Notes: a model not told the origin generated them from the letters alone. A stretch of DNA of 64,000 nucleotides from Macrobrachium rosenbergii (GCF_040412425.1 NC_089743.1:81347471-81411470); one strand, 5' to 3'. Positions 23,201 through 34,661 are shown, counted from the first letter of the stretch. Made by a program: numbers and translations.

Positions 23201-23715
23201 GATAGTGACTGGCATGGTATGGCAGGAGAAAGCATAAGATTTTTTCCTATTATCTCTTCACCTTCTGGTGAGGTATAGAGCTTTTAGGAGCCAGGACCTG
23301 GAGCACCCACCACTCTCAGTGGATGGGTTGTGGTGTTATTTCAGTGTAGGTGACAGAGTATCTGATTGTTTTTATGTTGGTACTGCGCCCAGGGCAAGGG
23401 CACCTAACAAAGTTATTGGATAACTCCTTAGCTGCATAACTTCCACTGATGCTTTGGTAACCATCAGAATACTCCTTCGCTACAAAGCTCCCACTTAAGT
23501 AGAGGCAACCCTTGGCTCTACTGCCACGCCACTACAGGTTAAGTTGAGCGACAATCAGTTGCACTTTTATACTGCAGGCTCTCTTAACTAATGAGGAACA
23601 ACAAGCATTGTATTCAGTGCTAGCAACTTTTCTATTTCAAATTCATTACATGACTTAAGTTTTTTGGAGTAGAATACTATGTCCATGTAACCCATCTCCT
23701 GTCAGTGTGGGATTC

Positions 23716-23802
23716 AGCTATGTAATTACTTGGTAAGTGACATATAAAAATGACCTTTTTGTAATAAAGTAAAGTTTTATATATACTTACCAAGTAATTA
23801 CA
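23716..23802 (+). repeat. Internal complementary region of DIRS C
   Basis: The first half (agctatgtaattacttggta through agtgacatataaaaatgac) is the reverse complement of the outer left end of the family. The second half (gtaataaagtaaagttttat through cttaccaagtaattacag) is the reverse complement of the right terminus at 23975-24030. The core is aaaatgaccttttt. Confidence 0.9.
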
Positions 23803-23849
23803 GAATCGGAGCCCGCCCTCCTCCCCTCTGATGGACATAAGGCATAAAA

Positions 23850-24042
23850 CGAATGAGAATTGTTTGCTAGGTCGTTCCACTATTCCGTTAGTGGGACGGG
23901 CTGATCACCTACACAAACTATACTGAAGCGCTATCCACAAAATTTTGAATCTAAGCTGCCGTTAAAGTGGAAACTATAGCTATGTAATTACTTGGTAAGT
24001 ATATAAAAAAAACTTTATTTTATTATAGAAATGTCATTTTTC
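23850..24042 (-). repeat. Right inverted terminal repeat of DIRS C
   Basis: Reverse complement of 20024-20217. It starts cgaatgagaattgtttgcta and ends tttattttattatagaaatg tcattttt. Confidence 0.92.
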
Positions 24043-24435
24043 ACACTGTACAATGGTTTAGTTGTCATTTGAAACTGAATATGTACATTATTTTAGTACA
24101 GTACTGTATGTTCTGAAATGGAAAAAAAGTCAAAATGACTTATGGAAGTTCACCAAAAGGTTTGGGAATGGGATGACTTCATTTAATGTCATTGGAATCG
24201 CAGAAGGTTAAAGTTGAATAGCATGTAAGTTTTTAAGATAAGGTGCAATATTGGTTTTACCATAGTTGTGACTTGTAACAAAATACTTTTCAGAGAATGT
24301 TCCAACACTGGATGTGGGAGCAACACTTTGCAGCACTCATTTATTATGAGTAAAGGATAAAAGAATTTCAGTGTTGAGCTTGAAGTCTCTTACGACTGCA
24401 GAAATGAAGTGATCATCATTATCTTTAACTTGAAT
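24043..24435 (+). other. Upstream region of the 1042-codon frame
   Basis: About 390 bp between the right end of DIRS C and the first ATG. It contains possible 3' splice sites (ttttcag ending 24292, tttcag ending 24371) and no TATA-like box that I would defend. If the frame is a terminal exon, its upstream exons would have to lie beyond the DIRS stack. Confidence 0.4.
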
Positions 24436-27400
24436 ATGAAGAGGTGTGTGAGTACTGACCATAATTCTGGTGTTAAAAAAATGATTTCCCTAAGAGAAAA
24501 GGTAAAGTTAAGAGGAAGGAAAAATTCATCTACCCAGACCTTTCATGAGCAAAGTGCAAAAGCCAAGCCAAAATCTAACATGAAAAATAAAGGCTGCAAT
24601 GCAATATTACACACTTCTAAACAGTATAGAGGCTTCAAAGAAATCTCAAGACCCTCAGGAAGTACTAAACAGCCTATTAATACTGATGATGACCATCACC
24701 ATGATTATGCCAGTCAAGAGCAGTTGGGTGATGTGAAGCATGTAAAACATTTACCATCAGAAGTGAGTGCGGATATAGATTTACCCTTTGTAGACACTAC
24801 GGCCATCAAGTCATTGGTTGCTGGTGTTCCCAGAATAGTGTATATGGGAAGAGGGGATTTCCACAGAGTTGATTGCATTCGAGTTTGTGACAGCACAAAG
24901 GTGACTAAAACTTTTAGAAATATATCAGTTTTGCAGGAATATTTAAAATCTGAGGATGCCAGAAGGTGGTTATCAGAAGAAAATGGAGCAGGTAGTATTG
25001 TGCCAAAAAGTGAATATGTTGTAGATGGAACAAAATCAAATGCAGTGGAGATTGCTGGTGGAAATGGGGTTGATGCTAAGGAACCTAGTGTCAAGAGAAT
25101 CAAGCAAGAGGTGGATGATTCTTCTGATATTGAGAGTAATAGTACTGGTATATTTAATGTGTCATATTCAGAGAAATTTAATATGTATAAAGTCGTTTAT
25201 TTCAGTCCTTCCAATAATCAGTTTGTAACCAAAGTTTTTGGAAAGTTTTCTTTGTTACTCGAGTTTCTGGAGTCAGGGGAAGTGAGGGGTTGCCTGTTGG
25301 ATATAAATGATAAATATAAAGTTCACTCTAGTGTTGTTGTCAATGATTATAAAATTGGCTTGACCAGTAAATACCAAAATAATGCAGAAAGTATGAGTGT
25401 TGAATCAGTTGTCAGTAGTATTAAATGTGATCCCGAAGTTTCAGATAGTAAAATATGGTCTCCTGATCTACCTAAAGCTTCATCAGAAAGAAAACATAGT
25501 TCATATTTATCTGTTGTAAAGTCGTATTTACCTTCTGATGAATCTGAAACTTCGTTTGGTGATGGAAATGAAGAAAGTGTTGATGATTTAGAAATAAATG
25601 ATTATCAAGATAATGTGAATATTGATGAAGAAGGTGGTGATGTTAAACCTAAGAAAGAACCTTGCTTTATTAACAGGAAAAATAATTGCCAAAGTGCTCC
25701 CATGGATACTGAAGGGCAGTTTCCTAGAAAACGTTTGTCGTTAAAGCATGATATTGACACATCAGCTATTAAGCCATTGATTGCAGGTTACCCAAAAATA
25801 TCGTATAGGAAAAAATTCAACTTCTATAGAATTGTTTGTATTCGTGCTTGTGATGGACAAAGAGTTACAGCTCCTTTTAGATCTCTCTCAAAATTACAAT
25901 CGTTTTTAAATTCTGAGGCAGCAAAGTCTTGGTTACTTGATGAACGTAATGTTAATGTTCGTTCCAAAAAGAGCAAATCGTGCCCTGTGTCATATAATAG
26001 TGAATTACTCGCAGTAAAACCAGAAATATCTTTCATCAAACCTGACAGACTTAGAGTGCTGTGTATTCCTAAGTGTGGAAGACCCAAAACCAAGTTTTTT
26101 AAGTGCTCAGATCAGGGTCAAAGCGATTTAAGTGCAATGCAGAAAATTAATGATTTTTTGACTGGTCAAAGTTTTATTTCATGGATCACATCAGAAAGAA
26201 GGTGTGATAATGCAGGCAAAGGGGTTGATTCATGTTGGATTTGGAAAGCCTCCGTAAAAACAGGACCTGACATGCGTCTCTATCTAGATGAATTATTAGA
26301 TTTTGATTGCACTAAAAGTGTAGATGTGAATCCTGCTATTGCCCCATATCTTGAAATACATCATAATCCTTCAGTGCCATCTGTGTCTTATGCATGTAAT
26401 CCTGGATGGGGCAGAGCTCACAGAAGTGATGATACATTTTCTTTGGTAGATGGTGCTCCTCATGACTTATTTGAAAGAACTTATAGAATAGTTAGTGTTT
26501 ATGTGCGTTGTTCATCAAGATCTACCATGTGCCGGACAACATGTGGAGAACTTCTTTCACAAAGCAGAATTGTTGGCAGTTACTTTTCTTGTTGCAGGGA
26601 GCCCGTACCTGCACATAATGAATGCTCCCATTGTAAAGCAACAACATCATCATATAACAAGTGGCATAAAATGAATGATGATAGCATTTTATGCAGAGTA
26701 TGCTATAACTATTTAAAGAAAAAGAATGTTCCTAGACCATTAGATTCTAAGAAAGTGCATCGTAAACCTTTTTATGTCCACAATCAGTGCCAGTACAGAT
26801 TAAGGTTAGAATTGACAGCAGACCTGCAGCATTGGCAGATATTTTATCACAGTGCCAATAATCAAGACCATGACACTGCCACAGCTGTTGGTTGCAAAAG
26901 ATTTACATTAACTGAAAGAGATTACATTGATAAGGTACGCTCCTCAGCAGGTAGAATGACTGCCAAGCAGATTGGGATTGCTTATAGATATGAGAAGAAA
27001 AGAGATTCACCGCATCCGATGAAGCAGTATCAAAGTCGCTGTAAAGTTGTGGATTCACACATCGTAGATAATGGTTTTGTAGCACCTGTTGAAAATATAA
27101 CAATCAGTCCTGATTGGAGGAATGCAGAATGTGATGATTCCTTAGAACTTGAAGTGGATTGCATAGAGTTCGAGATAAATGATGTAGAGCCTGAGGTAGC
27201 ACTGAACACAACTGTACCTACAGTAGTGGTGGAAACAAAGCCAAATCTTGATTGTAATGGCGATATTCAGGCCAAAACAACTTTTCATAAGAAACCTGCA
27301 AAGTCAGAAGAGTGCCTTATTGTCTGCTACAAGTGTGTTATGGATCCAGGTAGAAAAGATAATCCATTTTCATGTAGGGAATCCAAAGAACTTGATAGTC

Positions 27401-27564
27401 ATATTAAGATGTGTCATAGAGAGAACTATTTTTGCTGTTCAATGTGCTTTCAGGACAATATAGTGGAATCTTTTCCCAGCCTAAGGATATTGAACCATCA
27501 TATAAGGCAGTTTCACAACAAAGACCGAAGTCTTAAAAAGGTGCAGACTATTTTGCAAACATAA
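24436..27564 (+). CDS. Uncharacterised 1042-residue protein: four ~60-aa repeats, GATA-like and C2H2-like zinc fingers
   Basis: The only long clean frame in the window. The first ATG is at 24436 (MKRCVSTDHN; A at -3). The frame is open back to a stop at 24358, and tttcag at 24366-24371 could be a splice acceptor, so this may be the last exon of a larger gene. Visible features are a basic N-terminus and four diverged copies of a ~60-residue unit at about residues 120-184, 237-295, 440-505 and 528-589. The unit pattern is a short beta-like F(H/N)xYRxVCIRxCD, then FRxxSxLQxFLxSExAxxWL. A GATA-like finger follows at ~729-769 (CSHC, 19 residues, CRVC). The segment at ~779-845 (CQYRLRLEL, W, H, TERDYIDKV, MTAKQIG) recalls the DNA-binding region of MULE/FAR1-type transposases. 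Two C2H2-like fingers lie at ~963-1030. A nuclear, DNA-binding role is inferred; I do not recognise the family. Confidence 0.8.
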   Translation: MKRCVSTDHNSGVKKMISLREKVKLRGRKNSSTQTFHEQSAKAKPKSNMKNKGCNAILHTSKQYRGFKEISRPSGSTKQPINTDDDHHHDYASQEQLGDVKHVKHLPSEVSADIDLPFVDTTAIKSLVAGVPRIVYMGRGDFHRVDCIRVCDSTKVTKTFRNISVLQEYLKSEDARRWLSEENGAGSIVPKSEYVVDGTKSNAVEIAGGNGVDAKEPSVKRIKQEVDDSSDIESNSTGIFNVSYSEKFNMYKVVYFSPSNNQFVTKVFGKFSLLLEFLESGEVRGCLLDINDKYKVHSSVVVNDYKIGLTSKYQNNAESMSVESVVSSIKCDPEVSDSKIWSPDLPKASSERKHSSYLSVVKSYLPSDESETSFGDGNEESVDDLEINDYQDNVNIDEEGGDVKPKKEPCFINRKNNCQSAPMDTEGQFPRKRLSLKHDIDTSAIKPLIAGYPKISYRKKFNFYRIVCIRACDGQRVTAPFRSLSKLQSFLNSEAAKSWLLDERNVNVRSKKSKSCPVSYNSELLAVKPEISFIKPDRLRVLCIPKCGRPKTKFFKCSDQGQSDLSAMQKINDFLTGQSFISWITSERRCDNAGKGVDSCWIWKASVKTGPDMRLYLDELLDFDCTKSVDVNPAIAPYLEIHHNPSVPSVSYACNPGWGRAHRSDDTFSLVDGAPHDLFERTYRIVSVYVRCSSRSTMCRTTCGELLSQSRIVGSYFSCCREPVPAHNECSHCKATTSSYNKWHKMNDDSILCRVCYNYLKKKNVPRPLDSKKVHRKPFYVHNQCQYRLRLELTADLQHWQIFYHSANNQDHDTATAVGCKRFTLTERDYIDKVRSSAGRMTAKQIGIAYRYEKKRDSPHPMKQYQSRCKVVDSHIVDNGFVAPVENITISPDWRNAECDDSLELEVDCIEFEINDVEPEVALNTTVPTVVVETKPNLDCNGDIQAKTTFHKKPAKSEECLIVCYKCVMDPGRKDNPFSCRESKELDSHIKMCHRENYFCCSMCFQDNIVESFPSLRILNHHIRQFHNKDRSLKKVQTILQT

Positions 27565-30500
27565 TTCCTTTGGTAATGATACTTGTCAATATTGAAATGT
27601 TATGAATATGAGGATATCTTGGTTTTTAATTGTTTCCGTTTGTTGTTTTATTCAAAGATGTAAGTTTCTGCAAGCAGAATGTGGAGTGAATGCAGTTGCA
27701 GTATTATATTCTGATTTTTTTTTTACTGTTCAATTTATTGGGAACCTGTTAATCCTGGTTCCTTAGTTTTAATGAGACTATGAAAGTATTCAGGAAAGAA
27801 ATTGCTTTTTTGTTACACTTGATGTTCCAAGTAATTAAAGTTCTTCCATTCCTGTTTGATGATGGGAATTTTGTACTGCAGTGGGAATGAGTTATTAGAA
27901 AAGTAAGTAGTTCTCATTGGAGATGAGTTCATATTATAGTTCCATTACTTTTCTGATTTGTCTAAAAAATATCTCTATGTTTGAAGATGGTTTTAGTTAA
28001 CTTGGGAATATTTAGAGAGCTGGATTTGCATACAAGAATTGCACTCTTGACTGTTGCCAAACATTGATAATTATTTAAGTGTATGAATGGTGTCTAAAAA
28101 GGTAGAATATTAAAATTACCTTGAGGAAAAGCCAGTTTAGTAATAATTTATCCATTTGATTGAAGTGTCTTATGTCAAAACCTGGTTAAGATTTCGACAA
28201 ATAATGTTGAAAGTTTGTTATTGTTTCAGGTTGTGTAATTTTGTTACCATTCAGTGTTCTTCAGTGTTATATCCCAAATTAGCAAAAAAAAAAAAAAGAA
28301 AAAAAATCAAAGAATTAATAGTAGCTAATGATGGATTCGGGCAACAAAAAACTTTTAGTGTAAAAACCAAACTGAATGAGATATACAGCAATTTGTGATA
28401 TTTTGTTTGTAAGTTTTTTAATGTTCAACTTTTCTCATGCAAATTTCCATAGGCCTAGGAGGCCTATTGCAAGCAAGTGCTTTATAATGCAATAAAGGTT
28501 GAAGAATTGTGATAAGCAGAAAGTAAGCATGCACACATTAAAGCAATTCTTAATCATGATGAATTAATAAACAATAGTAATTAGGCCATATCCAAGAAAA
28601 TTATATATGAAAATAGCCATAATTTTGTCAAACACTCAATAAGCGTGAAATGAGTTAGCCTAGTCCTGTTTTCTTTGGCTCAATCCAACATCGTGCTGAT
28701 TAAAAATTGTGCAGTAGGGAAAATAACTATACTGTACTGGTGTATCTTGTGTGACAGGTGGAGGGGTGAGGCCAAAAAATTAATTTAAGAAGCATTTAGA
28801 GATTCTTGTCCGGCATAACATGAAGAATTGTGTTGATGGTGCTTCACTAGGTTTTGATGCAGAATACCTCATTTGTGTAAATTATGTTCATTTTTGCATC
28901 AGGTTCTTGAGGTTTAAATCATCAAGAGTTTCCAAGTATTATTTATTACTTGTTTGAAATGATTTCGTTATATGATTATCACCAAATTAGTTTTTAAGGC
29001 AAAGGTGCCTTTTCTGAATTACATATGCAAATCATTCTGAAGTTGTTATTTTCATTTCATGGTGCAGTATTGTACTGCTAATATCAGTGCAGCTTTAAAG
29101 TACATGTATGCATTTTACAATATTTTTTGTATGCCATATGTATTTATGTTCTCTGTCAAGATGTAATCTCAAAGTGATAAAAATAGTTAAGATGCACACT
29201 TCTCTTCTTCTGTGATAACATATTTTTAATGTACAAGAGAAGTGTTAGGTTAGCCGCAGTCATTGAAATGTACTAGTAATCCCAAGTGATTTTTTTAATA
29301 ACCTGTATTGTATATTTTATGAATAGCATTAATATTTATTTGTTTTAACAGAAATCCCATCTATCTACAAATGCATAGCTTGTGTGATTAGCACTCCAAA
29401 AGATGTGCTCCATGGATAAAAGGAGAGGAATACTTTTACTTGGTCCGATAAGTTATGCATCTGGGAACACAGGGCCTGTGTGGTTAAATTATTCTTTGGT
29501 TTTTTGTCGGTTCTAAATTACTTTCATGCATAATTTTTCATAAATTGACATCAGTTTTTCTTTGCTTGCTTGATATTGTAAGTGCGTGGTTCTCCCAGTT
29601 TCTGATGCATGTGAGGACAGTGCAGTACACATATTCCAAAACCTGCAGTTCGTGTGTTTTTGGTGGTGGGTTAGCTAGGTACAGGTAGATTAGGTTTCTT
29701 GAAAATAGATTGTTAGGCAGTTGATTAGATAAGAACCCAATTACAGTACATATAACAAAGATTTAATGGGATATGTTTCTGACCACTCTTACTACACATA
29801 AAAGACCTTATATCTACTGAAAAGCACTTATGTGCAATAAATATGCACATGATTCCCCTAAAGGAAACAAAGTATTTTAAAGGAAATATGAAAGTGATGA
29901 AGTAGAAATGAAAAGAGCATAAACAGAAACCAACAACAAGGCCTCCTGTTAACTCGAGAGCATGCAGATTATTGCCAGCAAGTAATATGCTTGCATATAC
30001 ACTATTAAACAGAAGCATAAAATCATTTAATCAAAAGCAAATTGTACATAAAAAAAGGAAAGGGTAAAAGAAATTGAAGTTAAAAGAATTGATCAGAAAA
30101 ACAGAGAAAAAGTACTGTATTACACATTTGCTGAGAGAGAGGGATTAGCAGTAATTAATAGCACCCTTAGTACATATAAGATAAAAGATAAAATAATTTA
30201 AATAAAATAAAGTTGTGTATAATGTATGGTAAGTGTAAAGCAGTTGAAGTCAAAAGAATAGAAGATACAGTAAAAAAAAACTAGAAAACTATGACACTCG
30301 TGGAGGCCGCCTTCATTTCTCTGATGATTCTATGAAAGCCAACATAAAAGATTGGTTATATTTGCCTTTATGTACAGTGCTCTTGATTGTATGCTGGAGA
30401 AGCTTTCTAAAAGAAAAAAAGAAGTGTGTGACTCTAGCTTAGGAAATCATGTAAAATAGATTATAATTGTGTTGTTAGAGAAAGCTTTTTAAGCATGTGA

Positions 30501-30580
30501 TAAACTGACATCAGTTATGCCAACTCTGCCTAGAAATTTTTTGTATTTGTTTGAAGGATTTAGAGATAAAATTTGCTTGT
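27565..30580 (+). other. Presumed 3' UTR and intergenic DNA
   Basis: AT-rich, no supported frame. An AATAAA hexamer at 28491-28496 is a candidate polyadenylation signal for the preceding frame, giving a ~0.95-kb 3' UTR. This is inference only. Confidence 0.4.
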
Positions 30581-30630
30581 GTGTATGTATGTATGTAATG
30601 TATGTATGTATGTATGTATATATGTGTGTA
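30581..30630 (+). repeat. (GTAT)n microsatellite
   Basis: gtatgtatgtatgtaatgta-type tetranucleotide repeats with one interruption, ending in tatatatgtgtgtat. Confidence 0.92.
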
Positions 30631-31504
30631 TACACAGATGAAGTAGTCCTGTGGCTGGGGAGGGTCTTGGGTAAGTATTTCCCTTTACATCTATCTGTAA
30701 GAATTTAATTTTTGCTAAGTTAATGATGTCAGTTATTGTTTATATTTTTATCTGCTCAGTATTACAAATGTTTAGAGAATGAAATACATAATTAGAATTA
30801 AAAGCAGAAGTTTCTACAGGAATACAGACTGTTGCCTTTTATGTAAGATAATTCCTCAGCATGAGCTGGAGGTCATTGAAACTTGGTAACAAGGTGGTTA
30901 ACTGTGGGAGGTGGGTGGGAGATCTTGGGAATGGGGGAGATACCCCCCCCCATCTGTTGTGACCAAGCACTTTTTCTTTGGTTGCCTTCAAGTGAGGACA
31001 CTTGCTGCTCATCTGCTGACTGCCAAGTTGAAACTTTTGTCTTATTTTGTAATGTATGTAAGGTGTTTTTGTTTTTTCTTCAACATGACTTCAAACAAGA
31101 GAAGTGAACAGTGAAAGGTGTGAAAGATTTAAGTGGGTGTTTGGCTGCCTGTTATCTGTGCTGTTAACGTAACAAGTATCGTTATTCAGCACTGGTGTTA
31201 TGAGTATGTGGGGAGGTTCAGCAGCAGTGGAGGAAAGCCAAAAGATATTTACTGGTTTTTTCAGTCCCAAGGTTGTGGAAAAAAGTGAGTAGGTAATCTT
31301 TATTCTGAAGTAACTATGTCCCTTACGATATCAGGACCAACCAGTTGATCAGGCAATGCAGCATGAATACAGTATACCATTCGAATAGTCTAAGCTGGAA
31401 GCAAGTGTGGATGTTTCACAAGCACCCATGGGGCTGTTCACTAGCATAGAGCTTTGAACTAGTAGACGGTCTTGTTACAAAGTGGTGGTACTTCCTGGTT
31501 CATA
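30631..31504. other. Non-coding stretch
   Basis: Two overlapping short frames near 30883-31114 end in MTSNKRSEQ and a stop. They have no recognisable domain. Nothing else supported. Confidence 0.45.
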
Positions 31505-32154
31505 CAGTGGACCCCCACCTATTTGCGTTTCTGGATTTGCGGCTTCACCTATTCACAGATTTTTCTGTGGAACGTATATACACATTATTTGCGGAAAATT
31601 CGCCTATTTGCGGTATTTTTCCCACAGAAATATTCACTAATTACAGTATTTTCATATAATTTTCATGACTAAGTGCATTTTTTGTGACAATGCTAAAATA
31701 CTCAGTTACAGGCAGTCCCCGGTTGTTGATGGGGGTTCCGTTCTGACAGTGTGACAATAACCGAAAATCACCGATAACTGAAAATCGGGGATTTTCTGCA
31801 CTTATTGGCGCCAAAAAGCACTGCAAATCGCCAATTTTCAGTTATTGGCACCTCTACTAGGCATGTATCAGTGCCAGTACTGAATTATCAACGTTGATAA
31901 GCGGAAATCGGCGCTGAAAATTGCTGATTTTCATCGCTAGACAAGCCCCGTAAAACCGGATTGCCGATAACCGAGCCTGCCGATAACTGGGGACTGCCTG
32001 TATAAGCATTTTTAGACATGTAATTTGGTGTTTGAACAATCAGAATAGGCAGTTATAAGCATTTTTAGAAGGGTGTCAAGTACTGTATTCCTTGATTTTA
32101 GCTGTTTGCAAGGGGTTGTGGTACGCATCCCCCGCGAATACCAGCGGTCGACTG
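31505..32154. mobile_element. Mariner-type MITE (TA target), host of a second MITE
   Basis: Terminal text tacagtggacccccacctat (TA at 31503-31504) and its imperfect inverse ccagcggtcgactgta (TA at 32155-32156) mark a TA-flanked non-autonomous element. The interior carries the ggcagttataagcattttta motif that also fills the element at 61021-61965, so the two are one family. No transposase frame. Confidence 0.65.
31709..32000. mobile_element. Nested 292-bp MITE with TA duplication
   Basis: Terminal inverted repeats caggcagtccccggttgttg and cgataactggggactgcctg are flanked by TA on both sides (31707-31708, 32001-32002). The interior is rich in further ccgataaccgaaaatc-type inverted text. The host motif cagttataagcattttt is split into cagtta | taagcattttt and is present intact at 32049 and several times near 61630-61880, giving a paralogous empty site. 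Confidence 0.88.
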
Positions 32155-32475
32155 TACGCCTGTTACTCCGATGGCAGGTCTTCGGCCCATGGCATACAAT
32201 CAGTACAGCCAGTAGTGGTTGGTGCATCTAGGCTGTGGAGGGACCCATACCCAGAAATTCCAAGCTATGGTCATCTGACTCACATGGCTCCCTGTGGGGT
32301 TTGGTATGTTTTGGCCAAGTGATTTTAGCGCTGCTATTTTGGTGAAGGATGTTTTGATGCCATGACCATTTTTGTATTTTCAGTGCCCTTTCTGGTCAGT
32401 TTTTAAGGCAACAAAATTACAACACCCTTGTTTATAAGTTAAGCTAGATACATGATAATATGTATGTGGAATCAG
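32155..32475. other. Short unique spacer
   Basis: About 320 bp between the MITE and the TTAA-flanked pair, with no element terminus, RNA or coding signal. Confidence 0.5.
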
Positions 32476-32479
32476 TTAA

Positions 32480-34657
32480 CCCTTTAACGCCGAAGCCCTA
32501 TTTACAAAAACGTCTCCCGTATGCCGGCGGCGTTCGGTGAGTTAGCGCCGAAGCAAAAAAAAAGTTTTTTTAAAAAAATCACAGCACGCTTAGTTTTTAA
32601 GATTAAGAGTTCATTTTTGGCTCATTTTTTTGTCATTGCCTGAAGTTTAGTATGCAACCATCAGAAATGAAAAAAATATCATTATCATATATAAATATTG
32701 GAATATATGACAGCGAAAAAAAAAAACTTGTATATAATTGTATACAAATCGCTGTAAGCAAAACGGTTAAAGCTAATGACTTAATTTTTTTAGTTGTATT
32801 GTACACTAAATTGCGATGATTTTGGTATATAAAAGATTTTAAAACGATCAAAGCAACACAGAAAATATTATCACAAAATGATGCATGAATTAAATAGCAG
32901 CGCATGAGCGTAAAAAATGTTTTTTCAAAAATTCACCATAAATCGAAATATTGTGCTAGAGACTTCCCGTTTGTTGAAAAATGAAGCTAATTGATTGAAT
33001 ATTACTAGACTGTAAGTGTTTTAGCTTACAATTGCAGTTTTTCGACCATTTCGGTCAAGTTAAAGTTGACCGAAAGTCAAATTTTCTATTTATCGTGATT
33101 TATATGAAAATATTTCAAAACTGATAAAAGCTACAACCATGAGTTATTTCTTGTTGTATTGTAAATGAAATTGCGCACATTTTCATACATAAAACTTTAT
33201 GTAACGACTAATATAAAACGGTGCAAATATTACAACAACGAGACGAAAGAATTTCTGAGATGTTGGCGAGTTACTGCGCAGAGCGTAAGGAAAATGTTTT
33301 TTCAAAAATTCACCATAAATCGAAATATTGTGCTAGAGACTTCCAATTTATTGCAAAATGAAGGTAAACGATTGAATATTACTAGAATGTAAGAGTTTTA
33401 GCTTACAATTGCGTTTTTACCATTTCGGTCGATTTAAAGTTGACTGAAGGTTGAAATTTTGGCAGTTATCGTGATTTATGTGAAAATATTTCAAAACTGA
33501 TAAAAGCTACAACCATGAGCTAATTTCTGTTGTATTCTACATGAAATTGCACACATTTTCATATAAAGTTTATGTAACGACTAATGTAAACGATGCAAAC
33601 ATTACGACAACATGAAAGAATTTCTGAGATGTTGGTCGAGTTGCAGTAGCGCAGACATAAGGAAAAAAATTTTTTTTTCAGAAATTCACCATAAATCAAA
33701 ATATTGTGCTAGAGACTTCCAGTTTGTTGCAAAATGAAGGTACATGATTGAATATTACTAGAATGTAAGAGTTTTAGCTTATAACTGCGTTTTTATACCA
33801 TTTGGTCGAGTTAAAGTTGACGAAGCTTGAAATTTTGGCAGTTATCAGGATTTATATGAAAATATTTCAAAACTGATAAAAGCTACAACCATGAGTTATT
33901 TTCTGTTGTATTCTACATGAAATTGCGCACATTTCCATATATAAAACTTTATGTAACGACTAATATAAAGCGGTGCAAACATTACGACAACGTGAAAGAA
34001 TTTCTGCGCGGACGTAAGGAAAAAGTTTTTTTCAAAAAATTCAACATAAATCGAAATATTGTGCTAGAGACTTCCAATTGGTTGCAAAATGAAGGTAAAT
34101 GATTGAATATTACTAGAATGTAAGAGTTTTTAGCTTACAATTGTGTTTTTTGACCATTTCGGTAGAGTCAAAGTTGACCGAAGGTTGAAATTTTGCAGTT
34201 ATCGTGATTTATATGAAAATATTTCAAAACTGATAAAAGCTACAACCATGAGTTATTTTCTGTTGTATTGTACATGAAATTGCGCACATTTTTATATATA
34301 AAACTTTATGTAACGGCTAATATAGAACAGTGCAAAAATTACGACAAAATGACGAAAGAATTTCTGAAATTTTCAGCCGAGTTACCGCGCGGGCGTATGA
34401 AAAGAGTTTTTTTCAAAAATTCACCATAAATCGAAATATTGTGCTAGAGAATTCCAATTTGTTGCAAAATGAAGGTACATGATTGAATATTACTAGAATG
34501 TAAGAGTTTTAGCTTACAATTGCGTTTTTCGACCATTTCGGTCGAGTCAAAGTTGACCGAAGGTTGAAATTTTTTGTAGTCGACGTTTGCTACGTCCACT
34601 CGGCATTCAACAGACAATTTTAGTCGACGTTTGCTACGTCCAACAGGCGTTTAAGGG
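32480..34657 (+). mobile_element. TTAA-flanked piggyBac-type non-autonomous element, copy 1
   Basis: Bounded by TTAA at 32476-32479 and 34658-34661, with termini CCCTTTAACGCC and GGCGTTTAAGGG, the CCC...GGG ends and TTAA target expected of piggyBac-type transposons. Length 2178 bp. The outer end carries acaaaaacgtctcccgtatg cc; the inner end carries tagtcgacgtttgctacgtc. The interior is five tandem ~355-380-bp repeats (see next entry). No transposase is visible; mobilisation would need one supplied elsewhere. Confidence 0.82.
32934..34560 (+). repeat. Five ~375-bp tandem repeats in TTAA element copy 1
   Basis: The marker cataaatcgaaatattgtgc starts near 32937, 33314, 33690, 34045 and 34425 (spacings about 377, 376, 355 and 380). 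Each unit also contains gttttagcttacaattgcg, accatttcggtcgagttaaa and ataaaagctacaaccatga. Short frames beginning MKLRTF(S/P)YIKLYVTTN are by-products of the repeat. Confidence 0.9.
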
Positions 34658-34661
34658 TTAA

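Larger units (their letters stand above)
20024..24042 (+). mobile_element. DIRS-like retrotransposon C, lacks reverse transcriptase
   Basis: Complete inverted termini (left ~20024-20217, right ~23850-24042) and an ICR (23716-23802) bound a ~4-kb element of the same family as A. The shared marks are acttggtaagtgac, tcagtgtgggat and caacaagcattg. The interior has an unusual ~150-bp tandem array, a duplicated gag-like segment, proline/alanine-type low complexity and a recombinase remnant, but no reverse transcriptase or RNase H motif. It therefore looks like a non-autonomous deletion derivative. The left terminus begins at once after the right terminus of B, with an overlapping AT-rich core. Confidence 0.88.

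Noticed and set aside
24409..24435. Upstream start at 24409 for the long gene
   Set aside because: That codon is GTG; the first ATG in frame is 24436 with a better context, so nine residues were removed.
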